Assembly (NCBI RefSeq): GCF_004010325.2
Contig: NZ_SADR02000015.1
Location: 107,909-171,908 of the forward strand
Direction: 5' to 3'
DNA length: 64,000 nt
From: Mesorhizobium sp. M00.F.Ca.ET.216.01.1.1
Lineage (GTDB): Bacteria; Pseudomonadota; Alphaproteobacteria; Rhizobiales; Rhizobiaceae
The first letter of the stretch is position 1, and the number at the start of each line of letters is the position of its first letter. The position numbers and the translations under genes are program-made. The notes under the pieces were generated by a model. That model did no database searches. It saw nothing but the letters and a program-made list of their open reading frames with translations, and was not told the origin of the DNA. Shown here piece by piece: positions 7,919-16,708 of this stretch.

Positions 7919-9493
7919 ATGAAGGATGTGCTGATCGGGATCGACGCCGGAACATCCGTGATCAAATCGGTCGCTTTCGATCTGTCCGGGCGGCAACTCG
8001 CCATGGCGTCGGTGACGAACAGCTTTGTCACGCTGGAAGGCGGCGGCGCCGAGCAGGATCTCGAGCAGACCTGGCGCGACACGGTGCAGACCGTTCGCGA
8101 ATTGGCGACGAAAATCCCAGACCTCGCGCGGCGGACCGCGGCGGTTGCGATCACCGGGCAGGGCGACGGAACCTGGCTGATCGACCGCGACGGCTTGCCG
8201 GTCACCCGCGCCTGGCTTTGGCTCGACGCCCGCGCCGGACATCTGGTGGATGAGATGCGTTGCGACCCGTCGGATCGCAGGCGGTTCAAGCTTACCGGCA
8301 CGGGGCTTAATGCGTGCCAGCAGGGCGCTCAGCTAAGCTGGCTGAAAAGGAACAGGCCAGAAATCCTGGAGCGGGCCGCAACCGCCTTTCACTGCAAGGA
8401 CTGGCTCTATTTCAAAACGACGAGCGAGCGCGTCACGGATCCTTCGGAAGGGACGTTTACCTTCGGCGATTTCCGCTCCCGCACATATTCCGACGAGGTC
8501 CTCGATATTCTGGATCTGGCGACACATCGCCGCCTGCTGCCGGCCATGCTCGAAGGCACGAGCGACCAGCATGTGCTTTCGCCATCGGCGGCGGCAGAAA
8601 CCGGCCTGCTCGACGGCACACCGGTCGTGCTGGGTTACGTGGATATGGTCACCACCGCGCTCGGAGCCGGCCTGTACGATCCGAGCGGCAATGTCGGCTG
8701 CACGGTGATAGGTTCCACCGGCATCCACACGCGTTTCGCCGCCGCTGCCGACGATGTCGTCCTCAACGACGATGCGTCCGGCTATACGATCGCCATGCCT
8801 GTTCCCGGTGCATATGCACAACTGCAATCCAACATGGCGGCGACGCTCAACATCGATTGGCTGCTCGGGCTGGCGCGCGACGTGTTGACCGCCGGCGGCG
8901 CCAAGCTTTCGCGCGACGAGTTACTGAAAGCCCTCGATGGCTGGGTGGAGGGATCGGAGCCGGGATCGCTGCTGTACCAGCCCTATATATCGCTGGCCGG
9001 TGAACGCGGGCCGTTCGTCGATCCTGACGCGCGCGCAGGTTTCATCGGCCTTTCCGTCAGGCACGGCTTCGGCGATCTGGCACGTGCCGTTCTCGAGGGA
9101 TTGGCCTTCGCGGCACGCGATTGCTACCAGGCAATGGGCACCATGCCGGGCGAAATCCGCCTGTCGGGCGGTGCTGCACGCAGCCCGTCGCTGCGTCGCA
9201 TCATTGCAGCCGCGACCCGGGCGCAAATCCGAACCAGCAGCCGGCAGGAAGCCGGGGCGGCAGGTGCGGCGATGATCGCTGCGGTCGGGCTCGGCGTCTA
9301 TCGCTCCATGGAGGACTGCTGCGCCGAGTGGGTTACGCCGCTTCTGGGCGAGCTCGACGCCTATGACGAGGCGCTGTCGCAAACCTACGATGCTCTGTTT
9401 CCTTCCTTTGTCGCGGCGCACCGGGCGCTTCAGCCGGTGTGGAAGACCATGGCGCGGCGGCGGGACGGCGGATGCACAGGAGCAAAGTCTTGA
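7919..9493 (+). CDS. eryA: Erythritol kinase, FGGY family (EryA)
   Basis: 524 aa. FGGY carbohydrate kinase that uses ATP to phosphorylate erythritol, the first cytoplasmic step. The N-terminal phosphate-binding motif IGIDAGTS is at residues 6-13. The FGGY-type region is seen as GYVDMVTTALGAGLYD in the middle and LSGGAARSPSLRRIIA in the ATP-binding C-terminal half. The length is typical for FGGY kinases. Its TGA overlaps the TTG start proposed for eryB. Erythritol rather than xylulose or glycerol specificity is inferred from the adjacent eryB, eryC, eryH and eryI genes, a combination characteristic of erythritol loci. Confidence 0.85.
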   Translation: MKDVLIGIDAGTSVIKSVAFDLSGRQLAMASVTNSFVTLEGGGAEQDLEQTWRDTVQTVRELATKIPDLARRTAAVAITGQGDGTWLIDRDGLPVTRAWLWLDARAGHLVDEMRCDPSDRRRFKLTGTGLNACQQGAQLSWLKRNRPEILERAATAFHCKDWLYFKTTSERVTDPSEGTFTFGDFRSRTYSDEVLDILDLATHRRLLPAMLEGTSDQHVLSPSAAAETGLLDGTPVVLGYVDMVTTALGAGLYDPSGNVGCTVIGSTGIHTRFAAAADDVVLNDDASGYTIAMPVPGAYAQLQSNMAATLNIDWLLGLARDVLTAGGAKLSRDELLKALDGWVEGSEPGSLLYQPYISLAGERGPFVDPDARAGFIGLSVRHGFGDLARAVLEGLAFAARDCYQAMGTMPGEIRLSGGAARSPSLRRIIAAATRAQIRTSSRQEAGAAGAAMIAAVGLGVYRSMEDCCAEWVTPLLGELDAYDEALSQTYDALFPSFVAAHRALQPVWKTMARRRDGGCTGAKS

Positions 9494-11007
9494 GCGATAA
9501 ACTCGATATCGTCGATCTCTTCGTGATCGGCGGCGGCATCAATGGAGCCGGCATAGCGCGCGATGCAGCAGGTCGTGGACTGTCCGTCATTCTGTGCGAG
9601 CAAGACGACCTTGCTCAAGGTACCAGTTCGCGCTCCGGCAAGTTGGTGCATGGCGGTCTGCGCTACCTGGAATATTATGAGTTCCGGCTGGTTCGTGAAG
9701 CGCTCATCGAACGCGAGGTGCTGCTGGAGTCGGCTCCGCACATCATCTGGCCGATGCGCTTCGTTCTTCCGCACAGTCCTGAGGACAGGCCGGCATGGCT
9801 GGTCCGGCTCGGACTGTTCCTCTACGACCACCTTGGCGGCCGCAAGCGGCTGCCGGGAACCAGGACGCTGAACCTGCGGACAGCGCCCGAAGGTGCGCCG
9901 ATCAAGGATGCGTTCAAGCGAGGATTCGAATATTCCGATTGCTGGGTCGACGATGCCCGCCTGGTGCTGCTCAACGCGCTCGATGCCAAGGAGCGGGGCG
10001 CTAGGGTGCTGACGCGCACCGCCTGCGTTGCGGCCCGGCGCGAAGATGGCCTGTGGACGATCGAGATGCAGGACGGCCGCACAGGCGCAGTGACGAAAGT
10101 CCGCGCTCGGGCGCTGATCAACGCGGCAGGACCATGGGTCAACGACATCGTCAGCCGTGTCGCTGGCCAGAACCGCACCCGTAATGTCCGCCTGGTGAAA
10201 GGCAGCCATATCGTCGTGCCAAAATTCTGGGAGGGACGGCAGGCCTATCTGATCCAGAACAACGACAAGCGCGTCATCTTCGTCAATCCCTATCAGAACG
10301 ATATGGCGCTGATCGGTACGACCGACATTCCCTATGACGGACGTCCCGAAGAAGTCGCCGCCGATGCCAGCGAAATCGATTACCTGATCAAAGTGGTCAA
10401 TCGCTATTTCAAGCAGCAGCTCACGCCGAGGGACGTGGTCTACAGCTTTTCCGGCGTGCGCCCGCTCTACGATGACAATGCGGACAATCCGAGCGCTGTG
10501 ACGCGCGACTATATTTTCGAACTCGATGCCCCGAGCGGCGGTGCGCCAATGCTTTCGGTGTTTGGCGGCAAGATAACGACCTTCCGCAAGCTGGCCGAAC
10601 ATGCGCTTGAGAAGATCCAGCCTTTTTTTCCGACGATGAAGAGAACATGGACAGCGACAGCTCCCTTGCCAGGCGGCGACCTGCCGAACGCCGACTTCGA
10701 GCAGTTCCTGGGCGATTTGCACGCCGAGTTTTCATGGTTGAGCCCGTCGTTGGTGAAACACTATGCGCGGTGCTACGGAACCCGAGCAAGACAGCTGCTG
10801 GCCAATGCGCGAGGCGAAGCGGATCTCGGCCGTCGCTTCGGCCCAGATCTGTACGAGCGGGAAGTGAGGTTTCTTCTCGAGACCGAATGGGCCGCGACCG
10901 CCGCTGACATCCTGGAACGCCGCACCAAGCATGGCCTGCACATCAGCGTGGCGGAGCGGAAGATATTCGAAGACTGGTTTGGCAAATTCATGCTGGCAGC
11001 GGCCTGA
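9490..11007 (+). CDS. eryB: Erythritol-phosphate dehydrogenase, GlpD-like (EryB)
   Basis: 505 aa FAD enzyme of the GlpD family that oxidises the erythritol phosphate made by EryA to an erythrulose phosphate. The FAD-binding motif GGGINGAG is at residues 14-21, followed by QGTSSRSGKLVHGG and, further on, AGPWVNDIV. The start is taken as TTG 9490 because AGGAG lies 7 nt upstream and the codon overlaps the eryA stop (TTGA). Upstream ATG codons at 9439 and 9472 in the same frame would add a tail lying inside eryA. It is a paralogue of the glpD-like gene at 232-1944. Confidence 0.85.
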   Translation: MSDKLDIVDLFVIGGGINGAGIARDAAGRGLSVILCEQDDLAQGTSSRSGKLVHGGLRYLEYYEFRLVREALIEREVLLESAPHIIWPMRFVLPHSPEDRPAWLVRLGLFLYDHLGGRKRLPGTRTLNLRTAPEGAPIKDAFKRGFEYSDCWVDDARLVLLNALDAKERGARVLTRTACVAARREDGLWTIEMQDGRTGAVTKVRARALINAAGPWVNDIVSRVAGQNRTRNVRLVKGSHIVVPKFWEGRQAYLIQNNDKRVIFVNPYQNDMALIGTTDIPYDGRPEEVAADASEIDYLIKVVNRYFKQQLTPRDVVYSFSGVRPLYDDNADNPSAVTRDYIFELDAPSGGAPMLSVFGGKITTFRKLAEHALEKIQPFFPTMKRTWTATAPLPGGDLPNADFEQFLGDLHAEFSWLSPSLVKHYARCYGTRARQLLANARGEADLGRRFGPDLYEREVRFLLETEWAATAADILERRTKHGLHISVAERKIFEDWFGKFMLAAA

Positions 11008-11054
11008 GCTTGCTTGGCCAAACCGTGCCACCGGACAAACTTGAGAGGTTTCGC

Positions 11055-11993
11055 TTGGCCTTCACGCTTTCCCTTAACACCAATCCGCTCGTCAATCGCT
11101 TCGCCGAGCCCGACGACTTGATCGACGCGATTGCCTACGGCATCGGCATCCGCGACGTGCAGCTGACGCATGAATTCGTCAATCCGGGCTGGCCGCCGGC
11201 AACGATTGCCAAGTTTCTTCGCCTGTTCGGGAAGGCATTGGCGCGGACCGGCGTGCGGATCACCTCCGGTATGACGGGCCCCTATGGGCGGCTCAACCAT
11301 TTCGGCCATCCGGACGCGGATGTCCGCCGCTATTACGTCGACTGGTTCAAGACCTTTGCCGACATTTCCGCCGAACTCGGCGCGCCGGGCATGGGCACGC
11401 AGTTCGCCATCTTCACGCACAAGGATTTCGACGATCCGAAAAGGCGCGCAGCGCTTCTCGATATCGCTCTTGAATGCTGGCGCGAAGTGGCCGAGCACGC
11501 CAAGGCGGCGGGTCTGTCATACCTGTTTTGGGAACCGATGTCGGTGGGCCGGGAATTTGGCCACACCATCGAAAGCTGCGCCGCCCTGCAGCGCGATATC
11601 GATGCGGCGAAGCTGCCCATACCGATGCAGATGATGGTGGACATCGACCATGGCGACGTGACCTCGCCCAACCCTGACGACACCGACCCCTATGCCTGGG
11701 CGAAAGCGTTTCCGCTGCAATCGCCGATCATCCACATCAAGCAATCATCCATGAACAAGGGCGGGCATTGGCCGTTCACGGCCGCCTACAACAAGGATGG
11801 CCGCATCGTCCCGCAAAAGTTGCTCGACACCGTGCGAGGCGGCGGTGGAACCGACAATGAAATCTGCCTTGAGCTTTCCTTCCGCGAGCGGGAGCCGATC
11901 GATCACCAGGTTGTCGCCATGATCCGGGAGTCGGTGGATTTCTGGGCGCCTTACATCGACACCGGCCGTGACAGGCTCAATCCTCCAGATTGA
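11055..11993 (+). CDS. eryC: Erythrulose-phosphate isomerase/epimerase, TIM barrel (EryC)
   Basis: 312 aa protein of the sugar phosphate isomerase/epimerase (xylose isomerase-like TIM barrel) superfamily. In the Brucella pathway EryC converts the erythrulose phosphate made by EryB. Candidate metal ligands are in SYLFWEPMSVGREFGH, MMVDIDHGDV, IIHIKQSS and EICLELSF, which are the barrel positions where this superfamily holds its metal. The start TTG 11055 (first residues MAFTLSLNTNPLVNRF) is preceded by GAGAGG with a 6-nt spacer. An in-frame TTG at 11010, two bases after the eryB stop, lacks a site and would add 15 residues. Confidence 0.82.
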   Translation: MAFTLSLNTNPLVNRFAEPDDLIDAIAYGIGIRDVQLTHEFVNPGWPPATIAKFLRLFGKALARTGVRITSGMTGPYGRLNHFGHPDADVRRYYVDWFKTFADISAELGAPGMGTQFAIFTHKDFDDPKRRAALLDIALECWREVAEHAKAAGLSYLFWEPMSVGREFGHTIESCAALQRDIDAAKLPIPMQMMVDIDHGDVTSPNPDDTDPYAWAKAFPLQSPIIHIKQSSMNKGGHWPFTAAYNKDGRIVPQKLLDTVRGGGGTDNEICLELSFREREPIDHQVVAMIRESVDFWAPYIDTGRDRLNPPD

Positions 11994-12009
11994 AGAAGGA
12001 GAAAAAGAA

Positions 12010-12777
12010 ATGACCCCATATTGGGTCGGCACCAGCTGGAAGATGAACAAGACGCTGGCGGAGGCATTGCAGTTCGCCGATACGCTGGCGGCATTCGTGC
12101 CTGGCTTCGATCCGGCGATACACCCTTTCGTCATTCCACCCTTCACCGCCGTGCGCGAGGTCAAGGCGGCACTCACCGCGACCCGCGTGAAGGTCGGCGC
12201 ACAGAACATGCATTGGGCCGATGCCGGAGCCTGGACGGGGGAGGTGTCACCGCTGATGCTAAAGGATTGTGGGCTGGACCTGATCGAACTCGGCCACAGC
12301 GAGCGTCGCGAGCACTTCGGCGAGACGGATACGACCGTCGGGTTGAAAACGGCTGCGGCGGTTAGGCACGGCTTCGTGCCACTGATTTGCGTCGGTGAGA
12401 CGCTGGCCGAGCGCGAAGCTGGACGCGCCGACGAGATTTTGACGGCGCAGGTGCTTGGTGCGCTGCAAGGCTTGAAGGAGAAGGAGCTGTCGGCGGAAAT
12501 CCTCTTTGCATACGAGCCTGTGTGGGCGATCGGCGAGAAAGGCATCCCGGCAAGCGCCGACTACGCCGACACGCAACAAGCGCTGATCAAGCAAGTCGCT
12601 GCAAGCCGGCTGCCGGCCGCCCCGCCTGTGCTTTACGGCGGCAGCGTCAATCCCGGCAACGCGGCCGAATTGATCGGCATGCGGCACGTCGACGGCCTGT
12701 TCATCGGCCGCTCGGCATGGCAAGCGGAGGGCTACATCGACATTCTGAAAAAGGCATCGGCCGCCATCAGGCGCTGA
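12010..12777 (+). CDS. eryH: Triose-phosphate-isomerase-like tetrose phosphate isomerase (EryH/TpiB)
   Basis: 255 aa triosephosphate isomerase family. Active-site signatures are intact: WKMN near residues 10-13, the catalytic His at 96 in LGHSERRE, the catalytic Glu at 169 in AYEPVWAIG and the phosphate loop YGGSVNPGN. In the Brucella erythritol pathway EryH is a TpiA paralogue acting on erythrulose phosphate rather than on triose phosphates. Loop 6 reads AIGEKGIPAS instead of the usual AIGTGKTAT, in line with a four-carbon substrate (inference). ATG 12010 has a purine-rich GAAGGAG site 10 nt upstream. It follows eryC by 16 nt in the same operon. Confidence 0.85.
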   Translation: MTPYWVGTSWKMNKTLAEALQFADTLAAFVPGFDPAIHPFVIPPFTAVREVKAALTATRVKVGAQNMHWADAGAWTGEVSPLMLKDCGLDLIELGHSERREHFGETDTTVGLKTAAAVRHGFVPLICVGETLAEREAGRADEILTAQVLGALQGLKEKELSAEILFAYEPVWAIGEKGIPASADYADTQQALIKQVAASRLPAAPPVLYGGSVNPGNAAELIGMRHVDGLFIGRSAWQAEGYIDILKKASAAIRR

Positions 12778-12811
12778 CTGTTACGACACGAAAGCAAAAG
12801 GAGTTTATTGC

Positions 12812-13252
12812 ATGAAGATCGCCCTCGGAGCTGATAGCGCCGGCAAGCCGTTGCTTGATGTCATCGCCAAGCACCTCGCCACCAAGCCCGAGTTGCAGGT
12901 CGTCGACCTGAGCCAGGCCGGATACTACGCCGACATCTCCGCCAAGGTCGGCCACGAAATTCTGGGCGGCAATTATGACCGGGCCATCCTGTTCTGCGGC
13001 ACCGGCATCGGCGTCTGCATCTCGGCCAACAAGGTGCCTGGCATCCGTGCCGCGCTCACCCACGACACCTATTCGGCAGAGCGCGCGGCAAAATCGAACA
13101 ATGCCCAGATCATTACCATGGGCGCCCGCGTGATCGGTCCCGAACTGGCGAAATCGATCGCCGACGCCTGGCTTGTTTCGGAGTTCGATCCGAACGGCCC
13201 CTCCGCGGGAAACGTTCAGGCCATCGACAGGCTGGATGCGGTCAAGGCCTGA
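12812..13252 (+). CDS. eryI: RpiB-like erythrose-4-phosphate-forming isomerase (EryI)
   Basis: 146 aa RpiB/LacAB sugar-phosphate isomerase. In the Brucella pathway EryI makes D-erythrose 4-phosphate, which enters the pentose phosphate network. The catalytic Cys is residue 62 in FCGTGIGV, and the phosphate-binding tail THDTYSAERAAKSNNAQI is conserved. The usual N-terminal DHAG motif reads DSAG here (Ser9 in place of His), a difference that may mark the four-carbon branch of the family. It is the last gene of the operon, and its stop lies only 7 nt from the end of convergent dhaL. Confidence 0.85.
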   Translation: MKIALGADSAGKPLLDVIAKHLATKPELQVVDLSQAGYYADISAKVGHEILGGNYDRAILFCGTGIGVCISANKVPGIRAALTHDTYSAERAAKSNNAQIITMGARVIGPELAKSIADAWLVSEFDPNGPSAGNVQAIDRLDAVKA

Positions 13253-13259
13253 ACCGGCG

Positions 13260-13901
13260 TCATTCGGCCAGGCTCTTGCGGATGGCGTCGATGACGGTTA
13301 CGGCGGACGCAGCCCCCGGATCCATATGGCCAAGCGAGCGCTCGCCAAGGCGCGATGCCCGGCCCTTGGCGGCGATCATCGTCTTGGTCGCCTCCGCGCC
13401 GGTCCTTGCTGCATCGGCCGCGGCCTCGAGACTGACGGCCAGACCCTTGCCGGCGGCCAGCGCCTCGCCCGCCGCCTCGGCGGCCGGCGCCCAGGCATCG
13501 ATCATCGTCTTTTCGCCGACCTCGGCCTTGCCGCGATCCTGAATGCCTTTGGCCATGGCCTGCAACATCGCGACAGCATCCGCCTCGTCAAGCGCCGTCT
13601 TGCCCTTCACGGCTGCCGCGCCGCGCATGAAAGCGGTGGCGTAGAGCGGGCCTGAGGATGCGCCGACGGCATTCAGGAACGACTTTGCCGCCATGTTCAG
13701 CAGGGTGCTTGGCTCCGTCGCCCCGGCATCCAGCGCCGTGACAGCGTCGCGCGCGGCGGAAAACCCAAGCTCCATCGCGATGCCGTGGTCGGCGTCGCCG
13801 ATGACGCCGTCAAGCGCACATAGCCGATCCTTGTCGGTTGAGATTGCATCGGCGATGGCCGTGAACATTCCGGCCAGGCGGGCGGTGTCGATTGTCGTCA
13901 T
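13260..13901 (-). CDS. dhaL: Dihydroxyacetone kinase-type ATP-binding subunit (DhaL)
   Basis: 213 aa DhaL (Dak phosphatase-fold) subunit that holds the nucleotide for phosphorylating a short keto-sugar bound to DhaK. The Mg-binding motif is DGVIGDADHG at residues 31-40; most relatives have GDGDHG. Further features are NAVGASSGPLYAT and KTMIDAW. The start at MTTIDTARL is chosen because only then does the gene begin after dhaK ends, with a 34-nt gap. No PTS-type DhaM gene is adjacent, so the donor (ATP or PTS) is undecided. Together with dhaK it converges on the ery operon. Confidence 0.85.
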   Translation of the reverse strand: MTTIDTARLAGMFTAIADAISTDKDRLCALDGVIGDADHGIAMELGFSAARDAVTALDAGATEPSTLLNMAAKSFLNAVGASSGPLYATAFMRGAAAVKGKTALDEADAVAMLQAMAKGIQDRGKAEVGEKTMIDAWAPAAEAAGEALAAGKGLAVSLEAAADAARTGAEATKTMIAAKGRASRLGERSLGHMDPGAASAVTVIDAIRKSLAE

Positions 13902-13935
13902 CTCTTGTGCCTTGGTCACTTGTCGCTCGGCAGGT

Positions 13936-14943
13936 CTAGCCGGCGCGAAACATGGCGCAGTCGCAGGGATGGTCCAGCATCGCCTGCAATTCGCCGTCAA
14001 GCCGGTGCACCGTGATCGAGGCTCCGGCCATCTCTAGCGAGGTGCAGTAGTTGCCGACCCAGGTTGCATGAACGCCGACGCCGATATCGGCCAGGCGCTG
14101 CGACAGGCGCCGGTTCATGATGTAGAGTTCCATCAGCGGCGTCGATCCAAGCGAATTGACAAGGACGGCGACGCGGTCGCCGCGTGACGGCGTCATTTCC
14201 TCCAGGATACGGTCGAGCATCTCGTCGGTGACTTCGTCGGCGCTTTTAAGCGGCCCGCGCGCGACACCGGGCTCGCCATGGATGCCCATGCCGATCTCCA
14301 TCTCGTCGGCGCCGATCTCGAAATTCGGCCGCCTGGTCTGCGGCAGCGAGCAAGGCGAGAGTGCGACACCCATGGTGAAAGTGTGGTCGTTGGCCTTTTT
14401 GGCTAAGCGCTCGCATTCGTCGAAGGAAAGCATGCGGTCGCAAGCGGCTCCGGCTGCCTTGAAGATGAAGAAATTGCCGGCGACGCCGCGACGCTTGTGC
14501 CGTTCCGAGCGTGGTGCGGACGCGACGTCGTCGGTGCTCAGCACGGTGCGCACCTCAATATCGTCCATCGCCGCCATCTCGGCGGCCATGTCGAAATTCA
14601 TGACGTCGCCGGCATAGTTGCCATACATGAACAGCACGCCGGCGCCGCCGCTCGCCGCCTTGGCGCATTCGAGGATCGGATCCGGGGGAGGGGACGCGAA
14701 GACGTTTCCGATCGCCGCCGCATCGGCCAGGCCCTTGCCGACGAAGCCGAGGAACGTCGGCTCATGGCCGGAGCCGCCACCGATCACCAGGCCAACCTTG
14801 CCCGGTCGCGGCCCGTCCCGGGATATTATCGAGCGCGGGCTGCCGGGTATGGCGTCAAGATGCCTCGGATGCGCGGCGAGAATCCCGGCAAGCATCTCGT
14901 CGACCGCCTTGCCGCCGTCGTTGATGAGTTTTTTCGTCTTCAA
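13936..14943 (-). CDS. dhaK: Dihydroxyacetone kinase-type substrate-binding subunit (DhaK)
   Basis: 335 aa DhaK domain. It carries the conserved GGGSGHEPTF at residues 55-64 and the histidine of GMGIHGEPG (about residue 222) that forms a covalent hemiaminal with the ketone substrate. The TTG start at 14943 lies about 7 nt after GGGAGG; no ATG is suitably placed. DhaK/L homologues are known to act on dihydroxyacetone, and related Dak-family kinases act on L- or D-erythrulose. With the complete erythritol pathway next door, an erythrulose kinase role is plausible but unproven. A 15-bp palindrome lies about 125 bp upstream. Confidence 0.85.
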   Translation of the reverse strand: MKTKKLINDGGKAVDEMLAGILAAHPRHLDAIPGSPRSIISRDGPRPGKVGLVIGGGSGHEPTFLGFVGKGLADAAAIGNVFASPPPDPILECAKAASGGAGVLFMYGNYAGDVMNFDMAAEMAAMDDIEVRTVLSTDDVASAPRSERHKRRGVAGNFFIFKAAGAACDRMLSFDECERLAKKANDHTFTMGVALSPCSLPQTRRPNFEIGADEMEIGMGIHGEPGVARGPLKSADEVTDEMLDRILEEMTPSRGDRVAVLVNSLGSTPLMELYIMNRRLSQRLADIGVGVHATWVGNYCTSLEMAGASITVHRLDGELQAMLDHPCDCAMFRAG

Positions 14944-15358
14944 TAATCGTCCTCCCAAGACAATGCATATTCGGGGCAGCGCAGGTCTCTGGTTCGTCCC
15001 TCAAACCGGATGCGGTCCAGCGACAGCCGTCGGGCAGCGGGTCGCCGCCATTTAACGACCGCACCCAAGTGATAATCACTTGTCGGACTGCCAAGCAAGC
15101 TGTCGATTCAACCACCGGTATGAACAGGCTTGCCGTATCGTTATGCGCGGGACGACTGCGCCGCGTGGGCGATCGGATTGGAGCGAGGGGAGCGCCTGTG
15201 CTGGAAAAAAATCCTGCGGCGTGTGTCTCAAATCGTCAGGGAACTTGTTGCCGACCGTTGGGTTTATCGGACGCCCTCATGTTTACGGAAGCCGGGCTCG
15301 GCAAATACGTCGACGGCTGTCCGTCTACGGCCAATGGCGGACAACAAGTGATAGATTC
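14944..15358. other. Intergenic region between divergent dhaK and the GFA gene
   Basis: No supported gene. Short frames here have no ribosome-binding site or recognisable protein. It contains the palindrome at 15067-15081 and presumably the promoters of dhaK (minus) and the GFA gene (plus). Confidence 0.5.
15067..15081. promoter_or_regulatory. 15-bp palindromic operator candidate upstream of dhaKL
   Basis: AAGTGAT-A-ATCACTT has perfect 7-bp arms around one base. Its left 10 bases (AAGTGATAAT) are identical to the motif at 2140-2149 upstream of the eryD promoter. It is about 125 bp before the dhaK start. A shared regulator for the two units is inferred. Confidence 0.55.
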
Positions 15359-15826
15359 ATGACCAGAATCGAGTCCGGCTCTTGCTTTTGCGGCGCCATA
15401 ACGGCTGCAATGCATGGCGAGCCATTCTGGATTTGCTCCGATCACGACGACGATTGCCGCAAGGCAATAGGAAGCCCGCTGACGGTCTGGGTGGGCTATC
15501 GACCGGCTCAATTCAAATTGCTCACCGGTACGCCAAAGACGTTCTCAAAGACCCGAGTGCTCCGCACCTTCTGCGCCGATTGCGGGACATCCATGGCCTA
15601 TCTCGACCAGGGGCTTCCTGAAGAACTCTATCTGACAATCGGATTCTTCGATCATCCCGAACGCTTTCCGCCGCAGGCTCATGCATATTGGGACATGAAA
15701 TTGCCGTGGGTCGAGTTTCGCGATGATCTGCCACGTGTGGGAACATATTCAAGGCAACGCGATCCGGCGGTTGGAAATCCAGCTGATCGGTTGGCCCCAA
15801 AAACTCCGCCTATGGAACCCGAATAG
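15359..15826 (+). CDS. GFA/CENP-V family zinc-binding protein
   Basis: 155 aa, glutathione-dependent formaldehyde-activating enzyme (GFA, CENP-V) fold. The zinc-ligand pattern is visible as GSCFCG near the N-terminus, DDDCRKA about 25 residues later and FCADCG in the middle. The first cluster of the typical CHC..C motif is weakened (SDHDDDC). Members of this family are often annotated as S-(hydroxymethyl)glutathione synthase, but most have no proven activity and I do not assign one. ATG 15359 is preceded by a long non-coding leader. No operon partner. Confidence 0.75.
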   Translation: MTRIESGSCFCGAITAAMHGEPFWICSDHDDDCRKAIGSPLTVWVGYRPAQFKLLTGTPKTFSKTRVLRTFCADCGTSMAYLDQGLPEELYLTIGFFDHPERFPPQAHAYWDMKLPWVEFRDDLPRVGTYSRQRDPAVGNPADRLAPKTPPMEPE

Positions 15827-15889
15827 CCCCGGCCGAATTGAATTGCGTTTAGTTCGTAAATCTAAAACGCCAGCGGTCAGGGTCTGCTG

Positions 15890-16591
15890 ATGTCTCTTAT
15901 CCCGGGTTGGCAAGACATCGCGGCACGTCTGATCCTGACCGTGCTCGCCGGTACATTGATCGGCCTCGATCGGGAGGCACGCGGACACGCGGCTGGCCTC
16001 AGGACAACCATCCTGGTCGGGCTGGCCGCAGCGATCGCGATGACGCAGGCCACCATTCTGCTTGGGGTCAGCGGCAGTAGTTCGAACTCCTTTCTCCGGA
16101 TGGACGTTCTGCGCTTTCCGCTCGGCGTGTTGACAGGCGTCGGCTTCATTGGCGGCGGCGCCATTCTTCGCCGGGGCAGTCTTGTCAGCGGCGTCACCAC
16201 AGCGGCGACGTTGTGGATGATGACAGCGATCGGATTGGCTTTCGGGGGTGGCCAATACGGCCTGGGCGCGGCCGGCACGGCGCTGACGCTGGTCATTCTG
16301 CTCGTGTTGAAATGGGTCGATCTGCGAATTCCGCGCGAACGCCACGCTGAGTTGGCGCTCACCTGGAAGGCGACGGACCATGAAGAGCTTGACACCATCG
16401 TCGGGCCTTCGGGCTATCGAGCGCGCTTGGTCGGAATGGAGCGACGCCCAGGTCGCGAGAACCCTGTGTTGTCGTTCGAGATCAGCTGGAGGCGGCCTGA
16501 CAGGGCACCGCCACCGGTGGATTTATTGACCCTGGTGGGCGAGCATTGCGAGATCGAAAAGTTCGATCTCCTCGCCGAATCTGCGCGATAA
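15890..16591 (+). CDS. MgtC/SapB family membrane protein
   Basis: 233 aa. Four or five hydrophobic segments fill the first 150 residues, with the MgtC hallmark LIGLDREARGHAAGLRT near residues 24-40. A C-terminal soluble region of about 85 residues resembles the ACT-like cytoplasmic domain seen in many MgtC proteins. MgtC relatives affect magnesium homeostasis and, in some pathogens, ATP synthase; the role in rhizobia is not settled. It stands alone between the GFA and DUF763 genes. Confidence 0.8.
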   Translation: MSLIPGWQDIAARLILTVLAGTLIGLDREARGHAAGLRTTILVGLAAAIAMTQATILLGVSGSSSNSFLRMDVLRFPLGVLTGVGFIGGGAILRRGSLVSGVTTAATLWMMTAIGLAFGGGQYGLGAAGTALTLVILLVLKWVDLRIPRERHAELALTWKATDHEELDTIVGPSGYRARLVGMERRPGRENPVLSFEISWRRPDRAPPPVDLLTLVGEHCEIEKFDLLAESAR

Positions 16592-16708
16592 TCGGTGGGC
16601 TGAGTGCCATTGGTATAGGCAAGCTCAAAGCAGGTCGTCGCTTATTCACGCCTCGTTCGATACTTATCTATCGAGCGCGAGGCATGCATCGGAAACAGGC
16701 AGCAAGAT

